NCBI GenBank assembly: GCA_051016205.1
Contig: CP136534.1
Coordinates: 3,782,001-3,846,000, forward strand
DNA length: 64,000 bases
Reading direction: 5' to 3'
From: Acuticoccus sp051016205
Lineage (GTDB): Bacteria > Pseudomonadota > Alphaproteobacteria > Rhizobiales > Amorphaceae
Below the pieces are notes generated by a model that saw nothing but the letters and a program-made list of their open reading frames with translations, had not been told where the DNA came from and searched no databases. The position numbers and the translations under genes are program-made. How positions within the stretch are numbered: position 1 is the stretch's first letter; every line of letters starts with the position of its first letter. Below are positions 44,336-52,651 of this stretch, in pieces.

Positions 44336-44977
44336 TTGTTGGAAGATCCAAATAATTCAAGCTCACTCATTTCGGTTGTCCGCGTGTCCGAACGGATTTC
44401 GCTCACGCTCATCATCGTATTGATATCGATTGTTCTCCTGGTTGGGTTTTGGAAGAAAGTTCAAGGGATCGATTTCAAATCATCTGAGAGAATCGGCATT
44501 ACGGTGTCAGGCACTTTCGCCGTTCCTATACTAGTGCTTTTTTCCCTTATCTTGTACGCAAGTATAGCGATAAACTCCCAAGTCTCAGTTTCGTCAACGC
44601 AGGTAACCGAAGCTCACCTTAAGCCTACGACGCCTAATGGTCCTCCGAACTCTGGTATTGCACAGCCGGTTACCAAAACCACCTCGACCACATCCTTTGT
44701 CGGCGCATCACCACTGGGTACGGAGAACATGGTTGGACTTGCCATGGCAATCAACACAGTTTCGAATGTAAACCAAAGAATCAAAGAAGCCGGTATTCCT
44801 GATAACTTGCGAAGTGAAGTGAGACGGCTAACTCGTGCTGTGTCCGAATTCAATATACACTTCACACGACTTTTGACCCTTGAACTAGGGGAGGATAAGA
44901 TAAACAGTTGCCGGAATGATAACACTCAAAGTGGTTGTGAAGTTTACCTCAGAATGATGGAAGGAGAATTTGAATGA
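44336..44977 (+). CDS. Predicted membrane protein of AT-rich two-gene unit
   Basis: About 213 residues beginning at TTG 44336, 8 nt after GGAGG; an in-frame TTG at 44264 would give 237 residues but lacks a ribosome site. Two hydrophobic helices are clear (SLTLIIVLISIVLLVGFW and ISVSGTFAVPILVLFSLILYASIAI in approximate position), followed by a Ser/Thr/Pro-rich linker and a helical C-terminal domain with a CRNDNTQSGC cysteine pair that suits an extracytoplasmic location. No family is recognised. Base composition is much more AT-rich than the surroundings, and the stop overlaps the metallopeptidase start by 4 bp, so the two are a coupled, recently acquired unit within the defence island. Confidence 0.68.
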   Translation: MLEDPNNSSSLISVVRVSERISLTLIIVLISIVLLVGFWKKVQGIDFKSSERIGITVSGTFAVPILVLFSLILYASIAINSQVSVSSTQVTEAHLKPTTPNGPPNSGIAQPVTKTTSTTSFVGASPLGTENMVGLAMAINTVSNVNQRIKEAGIPDNLRSEVRRLTRAVSEFNIHFTRLLTLELGEDKINSCRNDNTQSGCEVYLRMMEGEFE

Positions 44978-46194
44978 GGTGTCATAATATACTTTCGATA
45001 TTGATCGTTGTGGCTTTGTCTTTCGCAACGGGTGAAGCACTTTCGCAAAAAATTACGATTAGGGGTGCACCTCCCTCACCAATTGTGGATGCTATCCTCA
45101 GAAATGGAGTACCGCAGATACGGCTCCTGCTATCGCCAAACGAACAACAACGCCTGGATAGTATAAATATCATTCTCACAGACCGCGCACTCTTTGGTTC
45201 TCCTAGCGCAGGGATCGCGCCAAATGGTCAACGAGTTATCTTACTCAATAGGCGTTTTCTGACACTCTTGTATGGCTACACGCATGCGTTGTTCGCTGCC
45301 ACCGCCCTGTCAAATCCAGATGAGATCGAGCCGTACGTATACAAAATCGTTTCACGGCAGCCACCGGTTTTCAATGGCCTTGCCGATGACCTCAATCCGT
45401 TTAACTATTTCAAACATGATGATCCTCAGAGATTTTGGGATCAATATGGTAGTATTATTGAAAATGCGACCCTTGCAGCAATTACTGATATCTTGGTGCA
45501 TGAAATGGGTCATCATGTATTGGATGCTTTTTATGATCCGCAGTTCGCCTCTAGAGAAGAGATACGTGTAGCAGAGGCGTCCGCAGATGAATGGGCTAGT
45601 GCCGTAATGAATAAGGTCGCCGATGATATGGCGCAGCTCTCTGGCATGCCTCGCGAGCTGGCACAGGTGTTCCCATCGATGGGGCGCTTCATCGCGATAA
45701 GTTTCATCAACCTTGTTGAAAACTCATCTGTCGGGCGCCCCGCCGCTGCGCAAGTTGGATACCCACCCCATGCTGTACGGGTGGCTACCTCGCTACCGGA
45801 AAACTGCGTGTCAACGTCTCCCGAGCATGTAGCGGTCTGTGAGGCGTTGCGTAAATTATCGAAAATCCCTTCTTCATTCGACAATAAAGACGACTTACTG
45901 GTGCATTATACAAGATTAGCTGAACAGGGAAGCTTATTTGGTCTTTTTATGAAAGCCAAATATACGCTGCACTTGGGCGCCGAACAAGAAGCATGTCAAG
46001 ATTTCTTGCGTGCCTATGAATCAGGCTACGGACCAGAGAGTGAGATGTTTCTTGGGTGGTGCTATTCTTATCGCCCTTTCTACATGGGTGTCGATAGAGA
46101 AGTTGGCCTTACTTTAGCTTTCAATCACCATCAAAACGCTGCGAAAGAAGGCTGGTCTTTTTCTCAAAGCTACCTTAGAAATCTTCCGAGATAG
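44974..46194 (+). CDS. Exported zinc metallopeptidase-like protein with Sel1/TPR-like tail
   Basis: A 406-residue protein with a signal peptide (MRCHNILSILIVVALSFATGEALS). The middle holds a classical HExxH zinc site, TDILVHEMGHHVLDAFYDPQF, followed about 20 residues later by EASADEWASAVMN, giving a probable third glutamate ligand (gluzincin style, M48-like geometry); YPPHAVRVATSL further on resembles M48-type motifs. The C-terminal 110 residues (LVHYTRLAEQGSLFGLFMKAKYTLHLGAEQEACQDFLRAYESGYGPESEMFLGWCY...) look like Sel1/TPR repeats, with several cysteines. I infer a periplasmic or outer-face peptidase acting with the membrane protein of the same unit. A-T rich composition marks it as foreign. 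No close family can be named. Confidence 0.78.
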   Translation: MRCHNILSILIVVALSFATGEALSQKITIRGAPPSPIVDAILRNGVPQIRLLLSPNEQQRLDSINIILTDRALFGSPSAGIAPNGQRVILLNRRFLTLLYGYTHALFAATALSNPDEIEPYVYKIVSRQPPVFNGLADDLNPFNYFKHDDPQRFWDQYGSIIENATLAAITDILVHEMGHHVLDAFYDPQFASREEIRVAEASADEWASAVMNKVADDMAQLSGMPRELAQVFPSMGRFIAISFINLVENSSVGRPAAAQVGYPPHAVRVATSLPENCVSTSPEHVAVCEALRKLSKIPSSFDNKDDLLVHYTRLAEQGSLFGLFMKAKYTLHLGAEQEACQDFLRAYESGYGPESEMFLGWCYSYRPFYMGVDREVGLTLAFNHHQNAAKEGWSFSQSYLRNLPR

Positions 46195-46297
46195 TTTTTG
46201 AAGTGGATCGCAGCAAGAAATCGTATTAGGCGATGGAGCCAGGTGCGCTTTTGAACAGTTCGGTCCGCCTCGGGTCGGACGCGTTCTCACACAACCA

Positions 46298-49200
46298 TCA
46301 CCCGGCGAAACTTCGTTCCACATACGGACGGCTTACGTCGGTATGTAAGTCGAAGTCTTGACGGTGATACCCGCCACGGAACGGCGACTCGTTTTGGGCT
46401 GAACGAGCCAGTACATAGCCGGCTGCATCAATCCAGTTAATGACACCATCAGACATGACAGGAACGACGCGGTATAGGCCACGTTCGCCCGTTGTCCCAA
46501 CTAGGTCGGCCGGCAATCTGTTCCCGATTCCTGTCGTGCGTTCCGGCTGGGGAAGGCTGCGTTCCCAGTCAAGGTAAAGCTGCGGATCGACAAGATCCTC
46601 GGGGTGAAGGTCGTCGCTCTCGGCGTCTAGCCATGCTTCGTACTCCGTTCGGCGCGCAGCAGCCGTCTCGCGTGTCTGTGCCAATCCGCGCGACAGTGCA
46701 AAGGCTACAAATGGATCCAATGTTCCCCACCGCAGCAACTCAGCTGCCCAGAAGCCAAACCATGGCAGTTGTGTTATCTCACGCCAGGTATTCAAGGAAG
46801 GCACGATCAATGGATTATCAGAGCTGCCTGACCAGGCGCGCGCCACCACGGCACCGACAGCAGTGCCTAGCCTAAATTCAATATTGTCCGAGACAAAACG
46901 TTGCCAGGCGCGAAGCTGGCTAGGATCGGGGCTCGGAGCATCTGGCGCAAGAACCCACCACCGAAGGACACCCTGCCAGTTCTCTAAAAGGGCGCGATCG
47001 GTTTCAGTCGCCCGCACGCGAAAGCCATACCCACGGTCGGTGGCAATGAACTCACCAAGCGCAATCAACACGTTAAGGCGCTCTCCGGGTTCGGCTATCC
47101 CGTAATTCTGCGCGCTTTCTATGACAGCTCGCATATCCGGAGCGATCACTTCAAACCGGCGACCGACATAGGGTGTGAAGCCATACTGATACAGCCGGCT
47201 GCGCTCTTCGGCGTCGGGATAAACGTTGTCTACAATTGCGTGCCCGCGTCGCACGAATGCTCGCTCAAGCCAGTCCTCCTGGACCGCGGCATAGGCAGAA
47301 AACGTCCTACGCCAAAGGTGGACAAGCGCCTGTTCGGCCGCAGCGCTATCCAGGGTCATCGCATCCGCGCGTTGCAATTCTTCGATGGCACTTAAGAGCA
47401 CCCCGTCCAGTTCATCCACGCTGTCGGCAAGCCGGCTCTCTTCCAGACTATCGGCGAGACCCGCATCGTCGCTGATCTCTGAAGGAAGCGCGGCTTCAAG
47501 CCATTCCAAGAATGCTTCGCCTTCCAGCCCGAACAGGTCGCGGGCGCGATCTGCGATGCTGTGCAACAGTAGTGAGAGCGGACTGTCGACCTCAGGCTGC
47601 TCAATCTCATCTGCAAGGAGCCTGCGCCTCAGATCTTCGTAGTCATCGCGAAGACCCAGAATCTGCCTCCGTTGAACAGGGATCTGCTTTGACGCTGTCG
47701 ATGCAGGACGCGTCGGTATGGCAACGAGCGTGATGCCCTCAATACCATTGCTGGCGCCTGGTCGCCCAGCCCTGCCCGATAGGTTGCGAAATTCGGCGGT
47801 GGACATGGCGGCTTCAACAGGAGTATTTCTCACTGGATCGTAAGTTCGGCGCTTCAGAGCGGTCAGGAATATGATGTCGAACGGAAGATTGACGCCCTCA
47901 GTCAAAGTCGCGGTTGCGACGGTGATCGGGCAAATCCCGCGGTCAATTAGGTCGGTCATCAGCCGCCTGAGGCGTTGCGGCATCTGGCCATGGTTTGTCG
48001 CTATACCGTGGTCGAGCAAGATAAGCTCGTAGGAGTTCGCGCCGCAGTAGTCGATACAGGCGGCTCGGGTTTCGTCGAAGCGAGCGCGATCTTCTCCGTC
48101 CTCTGGAGGCTCAAAGGCTAGCGCGCCCTGCCAGCTTTCAAGTTCCAAGGCATCTTTGTACCACCCCATCGTCTTTTCAGGTTGCTGGGCAACCGAGATC
48201 AGGATGCGACGGTCATCGTCTACGAGATGCAGCGCCGTCCACAGAACATCTAGCTCGTTGAAGCGGTAGATGCTGTTGCGCATGGTCGCTGGTAGCGTAG
48301 GCATCGGAGGTGTGCCAAGTCGCAGGTATACGGGCTCGTCGCGCCCGCGCACGAATAATGGCCGGCCGTTCATCAGTTCGAGCAGCATCCGGCCGGAAGC
48401 GCCGCTTGTCGTTTCAAAGACCCCGACGATCTGTCTTGTGCTGCGATAGCGGGTTCCCACTGCCTGAGCGCCCACGCGACCTTCGATCCAGCATGCGACC
48501 GGAGACGCAGCTCCGCCGGCGACCGCCGTGAGCGCTATCCTGACGATGTCAGGAGACTGCGACAGCAGGCGTGAGACGAGACTTTCAAGCCGAATCGATC
48601 GGTTTGAATGTTCTGCCAGGTCGGCTCGCGTCCGTTCATTGTCTTCCGGAACGACCTGATGAGCTTCGTCCACAATCAGAAGACGTAAGCGATGCAGCAG
48701 CAGCGGGCCGAGATAGCGCATGAGTGCATCGGCCTTCTCTACTGTCGCGATAAGCACGGTAGGTTGGTCTGCATCGAGCCAATAGTCGGTCAAGCCCCAG
48801 TCTGAGCCGCCGTATAGACCGGTGACGATCAAGTCGCGACCTAACTCAGATGCAAGTTTAGCCTCCACTTCCCCTGCGAGTGCTCTTGAGGGAACAAGAT
48901 ACAAAGCCAGTGGCGCGGGATCTTCTTCTCGCAGCAACAGTTCTTTCAATAGAGCAAGGTTTGCGACGAGAGTCTTGCCCGAGCCGGTCGGCGTGCAGAG
49001 GGCAAATGATGATTGCTCAAGGAGCCGCGCGATCCCATGGCGTTGCGACGTCCAGAGGATGCCGCGCTTTCGGCTGAACTGAGTTCTGGCATAAATCTCC
49101 AGGCGTCCAGCACGCTCGGGGTTAAGCGCACCGAGTGCGCGGACTTGAGGGTAGATGCTAGCTTCCCGAAAAGAGATTGCAACCTGGTACAAGAGCGCTA

Positions 49201-49912
49201 CTAGTGTTGAAGCGTCTTCGCCCAGAGTGCGGAGTGCCATATTATCGAGCGCGGCGAGTTTGGTAAGCGCTCGACCGAGCTGCTGCTCGTCGCCTCGGCG
49301 CAACGTATCCGCGATCGCACCAAGGGTACGGATCAACTCGACAGTGAAGTACCAGCTTACCTTGTCCTCACCCTCGTCACCTAGCAAGCGTGCGCGTGCT
49401 TCTCGATCGGCAATGTCGAGATGTCTCCGCCAGAAAGCAGCGACAGTCCGAATGACTCCGTCAAAGTCCGCGCGTAGGAAGGCCGCGTAGAGCCTCTTCC
49501 CTGCGCTGTCGAGTTCCACTTGCCCAAGCAATGCGGTCGCCATCGCGGGGAGCCCCCCCATTTGGTAAGATGCCGCCGCTAAAAACTCCAGTGGTACAAA
49601 AGTTTCCAGATCGTCGCGCGCGCGCGTGAGCCATTCAAGAAGCTCGCCGGCCCGCCGGAAGCAATGTATAGTGTTGGTGGACGCTTCCCCCTCGATCCTT
49701 CGAAACATGGTTGCAGCATCCAGCAGCCGCCGTGCATCGTGGAGCTGGTTGCGTGACTCCGCGGCCCCCCATTGGATCGTCGGAACATTCCAGGCAGTTT
49801 GCAATCCACGAACGAAAGAACGTGCTTGAATGGGTGTGAGTGTGTCTTCCGGAGCCAGTTGACGCCTAAGCTCATCCGCGAGTTCTATTCTTTCTTGATC
49901 CCGTTCAGGCAT
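46298..49912 (-). CDS. hamB: Hachiman HamB: SF2 DEAH-box helicase
   Basis: A 1204-residue superfamily 2 helicase, of Ski2/Hel308-like type. An alpha-helical N-terminal region (1-285) precedes the helicase core: motif I TPTGSGKT at 307-314, motif Ia VPSRALAGEV, motif II DEAH at 415-418, a motif III-type ALTAVAG at 460-466, motif V ATATLTEGVNLP at 666-677 and motif VI GRAGRPG at 713-719. A long C-terminal region (760-1204) follows. Directly upstream and overlapping by 8 bp is a DUF1837 HamA gene, which makes this the HamB of a Hachiman defence system, in which HamB senses damaged or unusual DNA and licenses HamA nuclease. AbpAB-type systems use the same two families and cannot be excluded. Confidence 0.92.
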   Translation of the reverse strand: MPERDQERIELADELRRQLAPEDTLTPIQARSFVRGLQTAWNVPTIQWGAAESRNQLHDARRLLDAATMFRRIEGEASTNTIHCFRRAGELLEWLTRARDDLETFVPLEFLAAASYQMGGLPAMATALLGQVELDSAGKRLYAAFLRADFDGVIRTVAAFWRRHLDIADREARARLLGDEGEDKVSWYFTVELIRTLGAIADTLRRGDEQQLGRALTKLAALDNMALRTLGEDASTLVALLYQVAISFREASIYPQVRALGALNPERAGRLEIYARTQFSRKRGILWTSQRHGIARLLEQSSFALCTPTGSGKTLVANLALLKELLLREEDPAPLALYLVPSRALAGEVEAKLASELGRDLIVTGLYGGSDWGLTDYWLDADQPTVLIATVEKADALMRYLGPLLLHRLRLLIVDEAHQVVPEDNERTRADLAEHSNRSIRLESLVSRLLSQSPDIVRIALTAVAGGAASPVACWIEGRVGAQAVGTRYRSTRQIVGVFETTSGASGRMLLELMNGRPLFVRGRDEPVYLRLGTPPMPTLPATMRNSIYRFNELDVLWTALHLVDDDRRILISVAQQPEKTMGWYKDALELESWQGALAFEPPEDGEDRARFDETRAACIDYCGANSYELILLDHGIATNHGQMPQRLRRLMTDLIDRGICPITVATATLTEGVNLPFDIIFLTALKRRTYDPVRNTPVEAAMSTAEFRNLSGRAGRPGASNGIEGITLVAIPTRPASTASKQIPVQRRQILGLRDDYEDLRRRLLADEIEQPEVDSPLSLLLHSIADRARDLFGLEGEAFLEWLEAALPSEISDDAGLADSLEESRLADSVDELDGVLLSAIEELQRADAMTLDSAAAEQALVHLWRRTFSAYAAVQEDWLERAFVRRGHAIVDNVYPDAEERSRLYQYGFTPYVGRRFEVIAPDMRAVIESAQNYGIAEPGERLNVLIALGEFIATDRGYGFRVRATETDRALLENWQGVLRWWVLAPDAPSPDPSQLRAWQRFVSDNIEFRLGTAVGAVVARAWSGSSDNPLIVPSLNTWREITQLPWFGFWAAELLRWGTLDPFVAFALSRGLAQTRETAAARRTEYEAWLDAESDDLHPEDLVDPQLYLDWERSLPQPERTTGIGNRLPADLVGTTGERGLYRVVPVMSDGVINWIDAAGYVLARSAQNESPFRGGYHRQDFDLHTDVSRPYVERSFAG

Positions 49913-50873
49913 ATTGCGTTTCCTTGGACCAAAGACAACTGTAGAGGGCGTCGATCAACTCCTCACCATCTTTCAAGATTACCTCAACCAACTGCAGTTC
50001 ATGACCTGCCGTATAGTCGTTAGGCATCTCGTCGAACGGAAGCAGACAATCCATTTCGTCACGACTGGCTGCGCCGTTACCGACAATCATGATAAGGTCC
50101 GTTCGAGGAAGTGGCTCAGGGTTTTGTAGGACCAACGCCCGCTCCATGGATAAAATCGCTGCATCATAGGTGTCGGGATCGTGTTCCTGCAGCAACCTTG
50201 TGAGTTGCCGGACACCGATCGGCACAGGTGGATCGTTGTTCACATCATTCCACACGCCTTTGCCGGAACGAACTTTTTGCTCACCGCCTGCCGGGTCGTC
50301 GATCTTCTCGCCATGCATCAGCGTGTCGACAGCTGACGGCGTGAGTGTTTTGCGCCACTTAGCCTCGCCCGCAATAAATCTGACAACTGCGCCTTCTCCA
50401 TCCAGCAGCAATCCAATGAAGTCGGAGCCGAGCCGCCCGATCGTCTGCCGCGTCCTTTCCGGGTTTCGCGCGAGAGCGAAAAGATAGTTCCGCGCGTCCT
50501 CGTGATAGCGGAAGAGGAAGATTGGCACGCACCATTTATGCGAACCGACTAGATCGAACCCTTCAGTCACAAGCCCCGCCATGACCTCACCGAACAAACC
50601 ACGTCGCGTTATGCTGGGAAGATATCCCGGGTACTCTATTGGCGGATCATCTGCATTCTCGGCATCGGGATGCAAATCGATGCCGATGTCTTCATGGAAT
50701 GTCTGTCGGGCATCAAGGTGGGCTGACTCGAAATACGGTCGTAAGGCATCACAGAGAGCCGCCGGATCAATGTCCTTCTGCAAGAGTAGCAGGTGACCGA
50801 ACTTGCGATTGATAGTCGGATGCTCTTCAAGCCAAGCCTTAAGGATGTCAAAGGGTGGTGGACAAGTATGCAC
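49905..50873 (-). CDS. hamA: Hachiman HamA: DUF1837 nuclease subunit
   Basis: A protein of about 322 residues with the DUF1837/HamA pattern. From the longest start (TTG 50885) the active-site residues fall at E100 (RRGLFGEVMAGLV), D155 (RLGSDFIGLLL) and E174/K176 (FIAGEAKWRK), a D/E-xK nuclease set. I favour GTG 50873, with GGAAAG upstream, because TTG 50885 has its GGGGG tract only 2 nt away. The stop overlaps the HamB start by 8 bp, an invariant Hachiman arrangement. HamA degrades DNA when released or activated by HamB, killing or arresting the infected cell. A probable promoter lies about 100 bp upstream in an AT-rich gap. Confidence 0.9.
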   Translation of the reverse strand: MHTCPPPFDILKAWLEEHPTINRKFGHLLLLQKDIDPAALCDALRPYFESAHLDARQTFHEDIGIDLHPDAENADDPPIEYPGYLPSITRRGLFGEVMAGLVTEGFDLVGSHKWCVPIFLFRYHEDARNYLFALARNPERTRQTIGRLGSDFIGLLLDGEGAVVRFIAGEAKWRKTLTPSAVDTLMHGEKIDDPAGGEQKVRSGKGVWNDVNNDPPVPIGVRQLTRLLQEHDPDTYDAAILSMERALVLQNPEPLPRTDLIMIVGNGAASRDEMDCLLPFDEMPNDYTAGHELQLVEVILKDGEELIDALYSCLWSKETQYA

Positions 50874-50984
50874 TACGCTTTCCAATCCCCCACAAGCAGC
50901 TAAACCGCGTCACTTGGCTATGTCGTTTTCGAACCAAATTCATCAGCACCGTTAAACCAATCAAATAAACTGTATCTAATGCGG

Positions 50985-51013
50985 ATAATAATTTAGCAGA
51001 TTGATATATTCAA
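50985..51013 (-). promoter_or_regulatory. Predicted sigma70-like promoter for hamAB
   Basis: On the minus strand TTGAAT (51013-51008), a 17-bp spacer and TATTAT (50990-50985) form a good -35/-10 pair, in an AT-rich 209-bp gap between the pAgo stop and hamA. It would leave a leader of roughly 95-105 nt. Confidence 0.5.
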
Positions 51014-51094
51014 AAAAAGCGGGAAATCACGCCTGTACTCCAGAGCCTGCTGCCCACCGACAGCGATAAGTCAATTTGACGAGAGAAATACAAT

Positions 51095-52651
51095 TCAGAT
51101 GTAATATTTAAACGGCTGTCGTTCTTGGTTTTTTGCGCTTCCCATAACGAGAACATCACCTACTTTGTTTGCAAACCGGATTGTCACTGGCAGGCTATCG
51201 CTAAAATTGGCAGTATTATAGTTGATCTTTGTCAATGCAATGACATCTTCGAGAACACTTCTCAGCTCTGGTGTTTTTCCAGTCGAACGAAGGACCGTAA
51301 CATGAATGGGATTGGGGGTTTCAGGGCCAAGATAAGTGTCGATTCGTGGGACATAACCGCTCGTCCAAAAATACGCGTCGCGCTCGCCTAGGACAAGTGC
51401 GGTTCCCCGTATACAGGGGTAATCGCCATCTCGGAAAAGCTTAATTTCGCCATGAGTGGAGCGGATGCGGATCGCAACAATATTTGTTTCCGGCGGCGCA
51501 GCTTCTGAGAAGGCCTGCCACTCTGCTTCACTGAATTTCGTGGTGCCATGAATAAAAAGTTCTTTTGGGTTCATCCCGAACTTTTTACGGTATGTCTCAA
51601 GGACTGTCCGGATCAGGCGACCGGCGGCATCCTTAGAAAGATGAAACTCCTTGTCCTCGGTCATCCAAGGTCCGTTGGCACCGCGGAATACAACCCCGTC
51701 TCCTTCGCTCAGAAACATCTGTGCAGCACAGCAGGCGTGGTTATCATTGTGGTTTGGCAGCAGCTTGAATACAAGCCCGATATAGCAGACGCCATCGCGC
51801 ATGTTGGCGATCTTCCATGGTGGACTCGCCTGACTCTTGTAGTACAGGCCTGTGGCGAGGTTCCAAGCGACAGTGGCAGGATCTTGGGTACCCCGGATAG
51901 GGTTCCCGGCGCGGTTCAGGAATTTTGTGGGTGCGAGTGTCGTTTCACGGATAAGCTGACAAGTCTGGCCAACCTTCAGTAGCCGGGATTTCACCTGCCG
52001 GTGAAAATCCGGGATGTCATCAAAGACAGTTTCCCCGGCGTCATCGATCACGCCAGCGAGCAGAGGCAGATTTGCTCGCTCTTTTTGCTTTCTAGAAAAC
52101 TGTCCAGGCTGGAGCTCAGCCTTTCTACGAGCTCCCATAAGAGGGCGACAGCTTTCGAAGACAATCTCAGGGACAGCCAGAACCCAAACGTCGATAGCCC
52201 TTTCCTCATTGCGCGAATGAGCTTCGATTGGAGCCAGAAAGATGTCGACAGTACGAGCCACTGCTTCATGGTGGTTTTCTATCGAAGTCCGAGCCTGAAT
52301 TTCAGACAGATCAATTTCGTAAGTGACGAGATCGTCAGAGTCGGTCCTGATCCCGTAACCTTCTTCAAGGCCGGGAAAGTCAGAGAGATGAGGCCTGAAG
52401 TGCTTTTCCCTTGCCCCGGCCTTGGGCACGCGTACCCGTCCGCCAATGTTTTTCAACCACGCACGAAACAGTGAAATCCCGTCAGGCGTACCAACGATCC
52501 CTATCGTAATCTCGCGCCGTGTCGGACTTGTATATGGACCGTAGAGAAAGAGGCCATCTTTGGGATGGTCGAGCTTCTGGCCGTAACCAAACATCAGCTC
52601 TGGCTCGTTTAAGTGAAGGACCTGTAGGGAAGTGTCGGGAAAGTCGGTCAT
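51095..52651 (-). CDS. Short prokaryotic Argonaute (MID-PIWI) of a SPARTA-type system
   Basis: A 518-residue protein, the length of short pAgos that have only MID and PIWI domains. The MID part includes KSRLLKVGQTCQLIRETTLAP, the region that anchors the guide 5' end. The PIWI part begins near CYIGLVFKLL (292-294 G-L-V), where slicing Argonautes have an Asp (IGID); the catalytic aspartate is absent, as expected for a short pAgo that binds but does not cut. It ends in FKYYI, leaving hydrophobic C-terminal residues next to the guide pocket. Its start overlaps the stop of the TIR-APAZ gene by 4 bp. In known SPARTA systems the pAgo uses small RNA guides to sense invading DNA and triggers NAD(P) depletion by the TIR partner. 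Confidence 0.92.
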   Translation of the reverse strand: MTDFPDTSLQVLHLNEPELMFGYGQKLDHPKDGLFLYGPYTSPTRREITIGIVGTPDGISLFRAWLKNIGGRVRVPKAGAREKHFRPHLSDFPGLEEGYGIRTDSDDLVTYEIDLSEIQARTSIENHHEAVARTVDIFLAPIEAHSRNEERAIDVWVLAVPEIVFESCRPLMGARRKAELQPGQFSRKQKERANLPLLAGVIDDAGETVFDDIPDFHRQVKSRLLKVGQTCQLIRETTLAPTKFLNRAGNPIRGTQDPATVAWNLATGLYYKSQASPPWKIANMRDGVCYIGLVFKLLPNHNDNHACCAAQMFLSEGDGVVFRGANGPWMTEDKEFHLSKDAAGRLIRTVLETYRKKFGMNPKELFIHGTTKFSEAEWQAFSEAAPPETNIVAIRIRSTHGEIKLFRDGDYPCIRGTALVLGERDAYFWTSGYVPRIDTYLGPETPNPIHVTVLRSTGKTPELRSVLEDVIALTKINYNTANFSDSLPVTIRFANKVGDVLVMGSAKNQERQPFKYYI

